From positions 1-21,537 of the forward strand of contig CAMYJV010000024.1 in NCBI GenBank assembly GCA_947258805.1: a stretch of DNA of 21,537 nucleotides. The letters are read 5' to 3'. This DNA comes from an uncultured Gammaproteobacteria bacterium. Its GTDB lineage: Bacteria; Pseudomonadota; Gammaproteobacteria; GCA-2729495. Each line of letters begins with the position of its first letter. Within the stretch, counting starts at the first letter, position 1. Of the stretch, positions 7,589 through 14,986 are shown in pieces. The position numbers were made by a program, and so were the translations under genes. The notes under the pieces were generated by a model. It did not search any database, was not told the origin of the DNA, and saw only the letters and a program-made list of their open reading frames with translations.

Positions 7589-8293
7589 ATGGGGAAAAAG
7601 CTAAAACTGTCAATCACATCCCTTCTCGCGCTGACATTTAGCGGCGGTGTCTTGGCGGCCGATCCAGTTGAGACCTATATCGGTTTCGACGTTGAAAGCC
7701 CAACTGCTGTCGTGGCAGCCCTCGACGGCCTGTTCGCCACCGAAGCCGCAAGAGGATCGAAGCTGTTTCTCGTTCGGTCGCTATTCGACGGTGATGATCC
7801 CGCCACGCATTTCCTGGTGTCTGAGTACGCCAGCTACGCGGACTACGACGCGATGACAGCGCAAAAGGTTCGCTCGGGCGACTGGGCTAACGCAATGCGC
7901 GCTATAGATAATGCCGGCGTTCCCGTTCGTAGCGGTTTCGGCATTATCCGAGCCAACTACGGTGAAGGCTGGCCAGATCGCGACAACTTCATCATGGTCT
8001 ACTCGATCGATGTGAAGGATGCCGGTGCCTATGCGAAAGCCTTGGACAAGCTCGCGAATTCAGAAATTGGCAAGAAGGCTCCCGGCATTACGCGGCTGCT
8101 GGAAAATCGCTCAGCGGGCGTGGCGCCAACCCACTTCGTCGTGATGTCCGGACCCAGCTTCGCGGCGCTAAACGAACACCTGGACGCCATGTTTGCAAGC
8201 AAGGCCTATAAGGATTTCAACGACGACGTCGAGGACATCCGCAGCATCGTAGGCACGGCGACTTACAGGAAAGTCAAGGTCTGGAGCAAGTAA
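7589..8293 (+). CDS. Secreted protein with tandem duplicated ferredoxin-like domains
   Basis: A 234-residue protein of unknown function. Residues 1-23 are a clean Sec signal peptide (KKLKLSITSLLALTFSGGVLA, cleavage near A23/A24), so the protein is periplasmic or secreted. The mature part looks like two copies of one ~100-residue alpha/beta domain: DPATHFLVSEYASYADYDAM (70-89) aligns with APTHFVVMSGPSFAALNEHLDAM (179-201), and the helices before and after match in spacing. The pattern (strand, helix, two strands, helix) resembles dimeric alpha/beta-barrel folds; a tandem pair would form a pseudo-dimer. No cysteines or metal motif are seen. A GGAG lies 8 nt before the ATG. It stands alone between divergent and convergent neighbours. 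Confidence 0.8.
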   Translation: MGKKLKLSITSLLALTFSGGVLAADPVETYIGFDVESPTAVVAALDGLFATEAARGSKLFLVRSLFDGDDPATHFLVSEYASYADYDAMTAQKVRSGDWANAMRAIDNAGVPVRSGFGIIRANYGEGWPDRDNFIMVYSIDVKDAGAYAKALDKLANSEIGKKAPGITRLLENRSAGVAPTHFVVMSGPSFAALNEHLDAMFASKAYKDFNDDVEDIRSIVGTATYRKVKVWSK

Positions 8294-8326
8294 TCGTCCG
8301 GTTCTGAAGTCCCATGCCTTGGCGTG

Positions 8327-8353
8327 GGCGGGAACCCGCTACGGGTTCCCGCC
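8327..8353. terminator. Perfect 12-bp hairpin between convergent genes
   Basis: GGCGGGAACCCG (8327-8338), loop CTA, and CGGGTTCCCGCC (8342-8353) form a perfect stem with a 3-nt loop. It lies 33 bp after the stop of the secreted-protein gene, and its loop is exactly the TAG stop codon of the convergent gene. No T-run follows on either strand, so it is not a textbook intrinsic terminator, but a bidirectional terminator or 3'-end stabilising hairpin is likely. Confidence 0.6.
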
Positions 8354-8905
8354 TATTGCCTCCTCCAGTCGGTCAGCGAGACCCGCGTAGCCGATGGTCG
8401 GCAGCACCTCCTCGCCCGAACGCCGCGCGGTCGCGGTGTCGACGTCTACTCCGACCCCATCGACAAAGCGGTTGAAGAAATTGTGCACGGCGCAGATGCT
8501 GACCACATCCACGAGTGCCTGCTCGTCCCAGCCGGCGTCCAGGATCGCGTCGGCGTCGGCCTGCGTCATGCGGCTGGGCGTGAGGGTGAGTTTCTGCACG
8601 TAGCGCAGGATCGGTTTCAGGCGCTCATCGACGGACGACCCGTCGATGCTGGTCATCAACTCATCGAACACGCTTTCATCGATACCGAAGGCAGCGGCCA
8701 CCGGCCGATGGGATTGGTAGCAGAAGTTGCAGGCGTTCTGGCCGGAACCATAGGCAAAGATCAACTCCCGTTCGGCCACGGTCAGCGGGGACTCGCCGCG
8801 CATGATGTCGTCGATCAGGCGCAGCATCAGCACCGACCGCTGCGGATACTTCTGCATCACGTCCCGAAAATTGGTGATACCGGGGCTCGAAGGCAGGAAA
8901 GACAT
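8339..8905 (-). CDS. Peroxidase-related AhpD-like protein (CMD family)
   Basis: A 188-residue, all-helical protein of the carboxymuconolactone decarboxylase/AhpD superfamily, close to the 'uncharacterised peroxidase-related' group. The redox motif CNFCYQSH (C59, C62, H66) follows the conserved LTVAERELIFAYGSGQNA helix, as in AhpD where the CxxC plus histidine reduces disulfide or peroxide partners. Downstream helices hold KLTLTPSRMTQADADAILDAGWDEQALVDVVSI and the HNFFNRFVDGVGV stretch typical of the fold. It is the last gene of a four-gene minus-strand operon (75 bp after the LLM oxidoreductase). Its stop codon is in the loop of the shared hairpin. Physiological substrate unknown. Confidence 0.85.
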   Translation of the reverse strand: MSFLPSSPGITNFRDVMQKYPQRSVLMLRLIDDIMRGESPLTVAERELIFAYGSGQNACNFCYQSHRPVAAAFGIDESVFDELMTSIDGSSVDERLKPILRYVQKLTLTPSRMTQADADAILDAGWDEQALVDVVSICAVHNFFNRFVDGVGVDVDTATARRSGEEVLPTIGYAGLADRLEEAIGGNP

Positions 8906-8980
8906 GGCGGGCCGACCTCAGGAGAAAAGGGGCCTCTACCATACCAAAAGCGCCGGCCGGCGCTCCGGCGTGCAGGCGGC

Positions 8981-9982
8981 TCAGTGCCGGAAGTGCGGGA
9001 TCACCTCTTTGCCGATCAGGTCCAACGCCTCGTTGAAGTTCGGCCCCAGACAGTGACCAAAGGCCACGTGGGTGACACCGGCCTCAACCATGGCCTCGAT
9101 CTGTGGAATCACATCTTCCGGCGTACCGGCCACGGAGCACTTGGCCACGGCCAGGTCCGACACGTGACGGGCGCCGCGGGCGAAGTCCCCCACCGCGGCA
9201 GCATCACGCACAGCATTGACCTCGGCCTCCGGGATGCCGGCCACATCCGTCATCGGCCGCAGGTACGGCAGGTAAACGGACAAGACCCGGCGCGCGGTGT
9301 CCCGAGCCTTGTCACCGTCGGCTGAGATCGCGCTCAGCGGGCCGGCGATGATCTCCACCTCGGCCGGATCGCGGCCGACTTTCGCCGCACCAATCTCAAT
9401 GTTGTCTTTCAGGATCTTCACGTAGTCCGGGTTCCACAAACCGTCGGACTTCACGCCCGATGCCATCTCCCCTGCCAGCTGGCACATCTTCGGCCCCCAG
9501 GTACCGATGAAGATGGGCACATCACTGCGCAGCGGCTGGAAGCGGAAGAACAGTTCGTCGGTGGCTGTAAACACCTGACCGTGAAAAGGTGTGCGATCTC
9601 CGGACAGCAAGCGGCGGATGATTTGTATCGCTTCCCGGACCATCGTGATGGGCTTGTCCTGCTTGTCGATGCCGAGCAATTCCCAGAACGCGCCACGCGC
9701 TATGCCGCAGACTGCGCGCCCGCCAGTCAGTTCGTCGAGCTCCGCAAGGTTACCGGCGTGGTAACACGGGTGAACGATCTGCGGCGTGATGATGCCCGGG
9801 CCCACCTTGATGCGTTCCGTGTGCTCGCCGATCAGCGTCAATAGCGGCCACGTGGGCTTGAACATCAGGTCATCGTAGACGTGCACCTCATCGAAGTCAT
9901 AGGACTCGATACGCTGCGCCATCCGGATGTAATCCTTGATGGGATAGCTGCCCTGCAGGCCGACACTGAACTTCACACTCAT
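8981..9982 (-). CDS. LLM-class flavin/F420-dependent oxidoreductase
   Basis: A 333-residue TIM-barrel protein of the bacterial luciferase-like monooxygenase family. It is most like the F420-dependent methylenetetrahydromethanopterin reductase-type branch rather than FMN monooxygenases. Seen are FSVGLQGSYPIKDYIRMAQRIE, FDEVHVYDDLMFKPTWPLLT (the family Y-x-x-D/W region), RIKVGPGIITPQIVHP, ELDELTGGRAVCGIARG, and VPIFIGTWGPKMCQLAGE, all characteristic segments. The C-terminal GTPEDVIPQIEAMVEAGVTHVAFG is also typical. F420 use is inferred from similarity to that branch, not proved by a motif. It lies 18 bp downstream of the glutaredoxin-CMD gene and upstream of the AhpD-like gene, suggesting a shared redox pathway. 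Confidence 0.88.
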   Translation of the reverse strand: MSVKFSVGLQGSYPIKDYIRMAQRIESYDFDEVHVYDDLMFKPTWPLLTLIGEHTERIKVGPGIITPQIVHPCYHAGNLAELDELTGGRAVCGIARGAFWELLGIDKQDKPITMVREAIQIIRRLLSGDRTPFHGQVFTATDELFFRFQPLRSDVPIFIGTWGPKMCQLAGEMASGVKSDGLWNPDYVKILKDNIEIGAAKVGRDPAEVEIIAGPLSAISADGDKARDTARRVLSVYLPYLRPMTDVAGIPEAEVNAVRDAAAVGDFARGARHVSDLAVAKCSVAGTPEDVIPQIEAMVEAGVTHVAFGHCLGPNFNEALDLIGKEVIPHFRH

Positions 9983-10000
9983 CGTCGCGCTCCTGCGGTT

Positions 10001-11599
10001 TCAACCCAAGGCATAGTCCGAGTAAGCCTTGTGGATGTTAACCCAGCGCTGGCCCATGCCTGCGACGGCCAGGGCGATCACCAGTTCTACGATCTGCGCA
10101 GGCTCCAGCGCCCGGTCGAGTTCCAGCACCAGTTCACCGCGCACTTCATGCGGGAAGCTTTGCGACACGCGGGCCAGGCGCGCAGCGGCGACCTCTGCCG
10201 GCGTGAGCACGGTATTGGCTGCCAGTTTACCGCCCGTGGCATAAGCGTCGAGTTCGCTTAGCTTGGACTTGAGTCTGTCCGCATCTTTGCTAACCAGCAG
10301 CGCGATACGTCGCTCGTCCGCCGCCATGACCGGGTGATTGGTACCGCGGGCGAGTACGTAGGCCGCCAGGTGCTTGGTTTCCGGCGCCAGCGCACCAGCA
10401 TTGAACGCGGCCTGGTACAGCGCGCCCACGCTCTGTATTGCATGGGCTTCCGGATAGCTGCTGATCCACGCCGGCAGCAGGTGCTGGTCGAAGGCATTGT
10501 ATTTCGCATGCAGCGGGCGCAGCTCGTCGGACACCTCGCGCAACACATGACCGACGATTTCGGTGAACTGCTCCGGGCTCGGCGGACCGTCCGGTGGCGG
10601 CTGCTGGTCGCGGTAATCGTGACGATTGGCGTGGTCGGGCGTGTCGTGGGTGCCCCAGTCCCAGTCCGCAGCCAGTGGGGAACTGTCGATAGTCTCCTTG
10701 ATGGACGCCTCGATTTCCACGCCCACCAGGTCGTTGAAACGATTCAGGAAACCCATGATGCAGCCCATGCCGCCGACGCTGTGAATCATGTCCTGCAACT
10801 GCTCCACGCCCATTGCATCACGTGCCTGCTGAAGGTCCGCGTGCGTGACGCTCTGCGTGGTCATTTTCGAAGACAGGTTGGCGATGGTCTTCAAGCGGTC
10901 ATCGAAAGGCAGTTCGGCCAGCGTCTTGCGACCCTGCAGAAACTCAAACAGAGCCTGGATGTTGTCCGGCGCCTGCCCGCCGTATTTCATCGACAGGTCG
11001 GCACCGTGAGCCGAACAATAGGAACAGTTGGCGGCGAAAGCCGTCGACAGGCAGCTCATACCAAAATACTGGCCGATCTGCTTCTCCACCAGCGACATCA
11101 TGGAACTCAACGCGCCAATGAACAGTGCCATGGGCTCCGGCGCCAAAGACATCTGGTCGTACAGGTTGCACAGGAAGCCGAACATGCTGCGGTACCAGAT
11201 GCGCACCGCATTGTACTCCGGCAGCGCGGTGGGATCGGCCGGCAGGTGCGGATCGAGGATGTCCTTGATCGGCACGATGGCCGCCTGCAGTTCTTCGTGT
11301 GTATAAGCGGCGGAAAGGAAAGCTGGCGCGCCGGCGGCACCCAGGGCCTGCTCGGCACGGCTCTTGATCGTGTCGCGACCCAGCCGCTTCAGGTCGTCCG
11401 CCCCGCCTATGTGCTCATCGTTGAAGAAAATCTGCGGCACTGTATGCCGCTGGCTGGCGACAGACATCAGCATGCTGCTCTTCACGTCGGCGCCGATATC
11501 GATGTCCGTGAACGGGATGTCCAGTTCCGCGAGCAGGCCCTTGGCCTCGACGCAGTGCGGACACTGCCGCTTGGAAAACACAACAATCTGACCCATCAT
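10001..11599 (-). CDS. Glutaredoxin fused to two AhpD/CMD-like domains
   Basis: A 532-residue, three-part protein. Residues 1-85 are a glutaredoxin: VVFSKRQCPHCVEAK (C13-P-H-C16), TVPQIFFND (cis-Pro region 53-60) and HIGGADDL (64-70). Residues ~130-310 form an AhpD/CMD domain with AANCSYCSAHGAD (C192, C195, H198). Residues ~385-525 look like a second CMD copy in which the CxxC site reads AAYVLARGTNHPVMAA, so catalytic cysteines are absent. A polar, proline-rich linker (DHANRHDYRDQQPPPDGPPS) separates the two. The glutaredoxin could reduce the CMD disulfide within one chain, a self-contained peroxide or disulfide reductase; that is inference. Start: ATG at 11599 with AGGAG upstream; a second ATG follows directly. 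Confidence 0.85.
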   Translation of the reverse strand: MMGQIVVFSKRQCPHCVEAKGLLAELDIPFTDIDIGADVKSSMLMSVASQRHTVPQIFFNDEHIGGADDLKRLGRDTIKSRAEQALGAAGAPAFLSAAYTHEELQAAIVPIKDILDPHLPADPTALPEYNAVRIWYRSMFGFLCNLYDQMSLAPEPMALFIGALSSMMSLVEKQIGQYFGMSCLSTAFAANCSYCSAHGADLSMKYGGQAPDNIQALFEFLQGRKTLAELPFDDRLKTIANLSSKMTTQSVTHADLQQARDAMGVEQLQDMIHSVGGMGCIMGFLNRFNDLVGVEIEASIKETIDSSPLAADWDWGTHDTPDHANRHDYRDQQPPPDGPPSPEQFTEIVGHVLREVSDELRPLHAKYNAFDQHLLPAWISSYPEAHAIQSVGALYQAAFNAGALAPETKHLAAYVLARGTNHPVMAADERRIALLVSKDADRLKSKLSELDAYATGGKLAANTVLTPAEVAAARLARVSQSFPHEVRGELVLELDRALEPAQIVELVIALAVAGMGQRWVNIHKAYSDYALG

Positions 11600-11608
11600 A
11601 CTTCTCCT

Positions 11609-11633
11609 CGCGGCGGTCTTTTTGACCGCCGCG
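11609..11633 (-). promoter_or_regulatory. 10-bp GC-rich hairpin abutting a ribosome binding site
   Basis: CGCGGCGGTC (11609-11618), a TTTTT loop and GACCGCCGCG (11624-11633) make a perfect stem of 10 bp in the 38-bp gap between the methyltransferase and glutaredoxin genes. On the transcript the hairpin ends one base before the AGGAG (11604-11608) of the next gene. There is no U-run after it, so read-through is likely. It may act as a partial terminator, an mRNA processing/stability site, or tune translation. Confidence 0.5.
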
Positions 11634-11637
11634 GCTA

Positions 11638-12279
11638 TTACTTGATTGCCACTCCAGCGATCTGCGGCACGATCAGCGGCGGCATCTTCTCCGACCTAAA
11701 GCTTTCGATTTTCACCGCGGAGAAGCCGGCGTCTTCGAGCATCCTGCCGGTTTCCCGATTGGTGTGACAGCCTTCGAACAGCCACCGCCAGGGCCTGACC
11801 AGCAGGTTCTGCAGCTGGCGCAGAGTCGTCCCCTCCTCAGCAGCGACATGCTCGATAAAGAAGAACCGGCCGCCGGGCTTCAGCACGCGACACACTTCGC
11901 CAATCAGCTGCTCCGGGTTCGGCACGGTGCAAAGCACCAGCGTACAGACAACAGCATCGACGGACCCGTCAGCGAACTCCATCGCCTCTGCGGCAATTGC
12001 CCGTAGTTCCACGTCAATACCACGTTGGCGGGCCGCTTGGTGCAATCGATCATGCATGTATGGGTTCGGTTCGTACACGACGAGCTGCACGCCGGCCGGG
12101 TAGTAGCGAAAGTTCACCCCGTTGCCGGCACCGATCTCCACCACGGTTCCGCTCAATGCGCCGATGTGCTGAGCCTTGCGGTCGCCGACCTCTTCATGAA
12201 AATCGTCTTCGAACTTTGCCAGCAGCCAGGAGTTGAAGCGGCCGCGAATCGGGTTGGCGTGGGGGATCTCGGCGGGCAT
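11638..12279 (-). CDS. METTL7-like class I SAM-dependent methyltransferase
   Basis: A 213-residue Rossmann-fold methyltransferase. Motif I is VVEIGAGNGVNFRYY (47-61), the ribose-binding acid is E70 in VVYEPNPYM, motif II/III region is EAMEFADGSVDAVVCTLVLCTV, and RVLKPGGRFFFIEHVA follows. The VCTLVLC segment, the GCHTNRETGRMLEDAGFSAV segment and the PQIAGVAIK tail closely recall human METTL7A/B (TMT1), which are thiol methyltransferases, but that is from memory and substrate is not shown. It starts at an ATG with AGGTAG upstream and is the first gene of the minus-strand redox operon. Co-occurrence with glutaredoxin and CMD redox genes makes a thiol-related or small-molecule substrate attractive. 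Confidence 0.85.
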   Translation of the reverse strand: MPAEIPHANPIRGRFNSWLLAKFEDDFHEEVGDRKAQHIGALSGTVVEIGAGNGVNFRYYPAGVQLVVYEPNPYMHDRLHQAARQRGIDVELRAIAAEAMEFADGSVDAVVCTLVLCTVPNPEQLIGEVCRVLKPGGRFFFIEHVAAEEGTTLRQLQNLLVRPWRWLFEGCHTNRETGRMLEDAGFSAVKIESFRSEKMPPLIVPQIAGVAIK

Positions 12280-12307
12280 CGCTATCTACCTGATCGGGTC
12301 TTTCCAG

Positions 12308-12313
12308 AGTATA
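12308..12313 (-). promoter_or_regulatory. Candidate -10 box for the methyltransferase operon
   Basis: Reading the minus strand, TATACT lies about 30 bp before the ATG at 12279, within the 120-bp divergent spacer. No good -35 is found 16-18 bp upstream. For the plus-strand FAD oxidase the only candidate is TATAAG at 12359-12364, also without a clear -35. The rest of the spacer is GC-rich with GGCCGG-type dyads. Confidence 0.3.
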
Positions 12314-12399
12314 GCGACATCATGGCGGCCGACCGGTGCCGGCGAGGCTGGCCGGTGTTATAAGGTATTGATCCATAGCGAGCACGGCACTGGACGGCC

Positions 12400-13785
12400 A
12401 TGACCGACGCAGTATCCACACTTCGTAATGCACTCGACCCTGACCGCTTTCTGCCCGGTGCTGCAGTGAGCCAGCGCGCCACGAGCTACTGGAACAGCGC
12501 CCCGATGCAGGCGAAAGCCATGCTGCTGCCGCGATCCACGGCCGAAGTCGCAGAGATCCTGCGGTGCTGCCACACGACGGGCCAGAGCGTGATTACGCAC
12601 GGCGGGCGCACCGGCTGCGTAGCCGGCGCGGAGTCAGGCCTGGACGACATCGTGCTGTCGCTGGAAAAAATGCACGGCGTCGTGGAAATTGACCCGGCCG
12701 GCGGCACGGCCGTGGTCGAGGCAGGCGCCGTGCTGCAGACCTTTCAGGAGTTTGTAGCGGATGCGGGCCTGTATTTTCCGCTGGACCTGGGCGCCCGCGG
12801 CAGCTGCACCATCGGTGGCAACGTTGCGACGAACGCGGGCGGCATCAACGTATTGCGCTACGGCATGACGAGAAACCTGGTCCTCGGCCTGGAAGCAGTG
12901 CTTGCCGATGGCACCATCGTGTCGTCCATGAACCGCATGCTGAAGAACAACGCGGGTTATGACCTGAAACAACTGTTCATCGGCAGCGAAGGCACGCTCG
13001 GCGTCGTGACCCGGGTGGTGGTGCGGGTGTTCCCGCAGCCGGCCGCACGGCAGAACGCAATGGTGGCGGCACCGAACTTTGCTTCCGTGTGCGGCTTGCT
13101 GCGCTCCCTGCACCAGCAGCTGGCGGGTTCACTGAGCGCCTTCGAAGTGATGTGGGGCGACTACTACCAAGCGGTCACCGGCGACGGCGGGCATCGGGCG
13201 CCACTGGGGCGCGATCACCCTCTATATGTGGTGCTGCAGAGCGAGGGCGCGGAACCCGATGCGGATGCGCGGCGCTTCGAGGCCGTGCTGTCGCAGGCGC
13301 TGGACCAGAAACTGATCGCAGACGCCGTCATTCCAAAATCCGACCGCGAGACCGCTGCGATCTGGGATATACGCGAGAACTTCGACGCGATCCTGGAGCC
13401 GCAGCCCGTCTCCCTGTACGACGTGAGCCTGCCCATCTCGACGATGGCTGAATATGTCGATACGGTGAAGCGCGCCGTCCGGCAGCGGTGGCCGAACGGC
13501 CAGTGCTACGTGCTCGGCCACATGGCCGACGGCAACCTGCACCTGTTCGTACAACCCAACGAGCAGGGCGACCTGCATGCCGCCAGCGACGAGATCGTCT
13601 ACGATCCGTTGCGTGGTATCGGCGGCTCGGTGTCGGCCGAGCACGGCATCGGCACCGAGAAACTCCGGTGGCTGCCCCACAGCCGCAGCCCCGAAGAGAT
13701 CCAGGTCATGCAGCTGATGAAGCGGAGCCTCGATCCTCAGAACATTCTGAATCCCGGCCGGGTGCTGGAAACGAATACCCCCTGA
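12400..13785 (+). CDS. FAD-binding oxidoreductase, GlcD/D-2-hydroxyacid dehydrogenase type
   Basis: A 461-residue protein of the VAO/PCMH flavoprotein family. The FAD domain covers about residues 35-215: THGGRTGCVAG (67-76) binds the pyrophosphate, TIGGNVATNAGGINVLRYG (137-155) and NNAGYDLKQLFIGSEGTLGVVT are diagnostic. The C-terminal FAD-oxidase domain has GHMADGNLH (H374 and H381) and SAEHGIGTEK (E414, H415), the metal and substrate site of the D-lactate/D-2-hydroxyglutarate dehydrogenase group, and ends DPQNILNPGRVL. It should oxidise a D-2-hydroxy acid to the keto acid; which one is not decidable. No signal peptide. The sugar dehydrogenase gene follows after 57 bp. Confidence 0.9.
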   Translation: MTDAVSTLRNALDPDRFLPGAAVSQRATSYWNSAPMQAKAMLLPRSTAEVAEILRCCHTTGQSVITHGGRTGCVAGAESGLDDIVLSLEKMHGVVEIDPAGGTAVVEAGAVLQTFQEFVADAGLYFPLDLGARGSCTIGGNVATNAGGINVLRYGMTRNLVLGLEAVLADGTIVSSMNRMLKNNAGYDLKQLFIGSEGTLGVVTRVVVRVFPQPAARQNAMVAAPNFASVCGLLRSLHQQLAGSLSAFEVMWGDYYQAVTGDGGHRAPLGRDHPLYVVLQSEGAEPDADARRFEAVLSQALDQKLIADAVIPKSDRETAAIWDIRENFDAILEPQPVSLYDVSLPISTMAEYVDTVKRAVRQRWPNGQCYVLGHMADGNLHLFVQPNEQGDLHAASDEIVYDPLRGIGGSVSAEHGIGTEKLRWLPHSRSPEEIQVMQLMKRSLDPQNILNPGRVLETNTP

Positions 13786-13842
13786 CGGGATGTTGCGAGT
13801 CGGCTCTGCTGCTCCGCGCCGTCGACAGACACGAGGTCAACA

Positions 13843-14943
13843 GTGCATATCAAAGTCTTGCTGATCAGCGTCCTTGCGTTCTTCGCCACAGCCTGTGCGG
13901 ACGCGCGCGGTGAGCGCTTTGCCATCGAGGAAATCGCCAGCTTCAATTCGCCATGGGCCATGGCATTCCTCCCGGACGGGCGGTTGCTGGTCACGGAAAA
14001 GCCGGGCCAGCTCCTGGTCGTCACACAGGACGGCCGCCAGTCGGCGCCCGTCAGCGGGGTCCCGGTGGTCGATCACGGCGGCCAGGGCGGCCTCGGTGAT
14101 GTGGCCTTGCATCCCGGCTTTGCCGATAACGGGCTGATCTACCTGAGCTACGCGGAGGCCGGCGAGAACAAGATCCGCGGCGCCGCCGTCGCTCGGGGCA
14201 AGCTGACATTGACCGACGACGGCGGCACGCTGGCGGACGTCACGGTGATCTGGCGGCAGGTACCGAAAGTGTCGGGCCGCGGGCATTTCGGTCACCGGCT
14301 GCTGTTCGACGACGACGGCTATCTCTTTATTTCTTCGGGCGAGCGGCAGAAGTTCGACCCGGCCCAGGACATGCAGAGCAATCTCGGCAAGATCCTGCGG
14401 CTACGCGACGACGGCTCGGTGCCTGATGACAACCCCTTTGCCGATCGCGGCGGTGTCTCGGCGCAAATCTGGTCCGTGGGCCACCGCAATCCGCTCGGCA
14501 TTGCCTTCGACGCCCGGGGCCGGCTCTGGAACGTGGAGATGGGCCCTAAAGGCGGCGACGAACTGAACCTGGTGGTGCGAGGCGGTAACTACGGTTACCC
14601 CCTCGTATCGAACGGCGACCATTACAACGGCAAGGATATTCCCGATCACGACACGCGCCCGGAGTTCGAAGCACCGAAGGCCTGGTGGACGCCCGTGATC
14701 TCCCCGGGTGACCTGATGTTCTATTCGGGCGAACTCTTCCCGGCCTGGCGCGACAACGCCTTCATCGCCGGCCTGTCGGCGGAGGCATTGGTTCGCGTGG
14801 AAGTTGACGGCGACAGCGCACGAGAAGCCGAACGCTACCCGATGAAAAAGCGCATCCGCGCCGTGGTCCAGGGGCCCGACGATGCCATCTGGCTGCTGGA
14901 AGATCGCAAGGGCGGACGCCTGCTGCGGCTGCGCCCCCGTTAG
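13843..14943 (+). CDS. PQQ-type soluble aldose sugar dehydrogenase (GSDH-like beta-propeller)
   Basis: A 366-residue exported protein. Residues 1-20 form a signal peptide ending FFATACAD; Cys18 sits where a lipoprotein cysteine would, but alanine at -3 is poor for a lipobox, so a plain Sec signal is as likely. The six-bladed propeller family is shown by SPWAMAFLPDGRLLVTEKPG, GGQGGLGDVALHPGF, GHFGHRLLFDDDGYLFIS (about 147-164), QSNLGKILRLRDDGSVPDDNPF, VGHRNPLGIAFDARGRLW, and PVISPGDLMFYSGELFPAW. These match the PQQ-dependent Asd/YliI group, which oxidises aldoses in the periplasm. Start is a GTG at 13843 with GAGG upstream. The last ~80 bp of this gene are duplicated at 18809-18889. Confidence 0.9.
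   Translation: MHIKVLLISVLAFFATACADARGERFAIEEIASFNSPWAMAFLPDGRLLVTEKPGQLLVVTQDGRQSAPVSGVPVVDHGGQGGLGDVALHPGFADNGLIYLSYAEAGENKIRGAAVARGKLTLTDDGGTLADVTVIWRQVPKVSGRGHFGHRLLFDDDGYLFISSGERQKFDPAQDMQSNLGKILRLRDDGSVPDDNPFADRGGVSAQIWSVGHRNPLGIAFDARGRLWNVEMGPKGGDELNLVVRGGNYGYPLVSNGDHYNGKDIPDHDTRPEFEAPKAWWTPVISPGDLMFYSGELFPAWRDNAFIAGLSAEALVRVEVDGDSAREAERYPMKKRIRAVVQGPDDAIWLLEDRKGGRLLRLRPR
14875..14928 (+). repeat. Direct repeat, copy in the 3' end of the sugar dehydrogenase gene
   Basis: These 54 bp match 18827-18880 at 52 positions; weaker matching continues left to about 14853 and right to the stop codon and following GGC. Both differences are synonymous third-position changes (GAA/GAG and AAG/AAA). 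The two copies are in the same orientation and 3,952 bp apart. Confidence 0.9.
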
Positions 14944-14986
14944 GCAGAACGTAACTCGCAGCGGCCATCAGCCGCCAACAGGTCGG

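Noticed and set aside
8324..9325. 333-codon plus-strand open frame
   Set aside because: Antisense to the AhpD-like and LLM genes; no recognisable domain, and its start lies in the hairpin region.
10334..11767. 477-codon plus-strand open frame
   Set aside because: Antisense to the glutaredoxin-CMD gene, with a composition typical of the opposite strand of high-G+C genes.
14938..14945. GTTAGGC at the dehydrogenase end and again at 18884 as possible integron attC boxes
   Set aside because: No matching RYYYAAC partner or attC-like fold at the right distance, and the match is explained by the duplicated gene tail.
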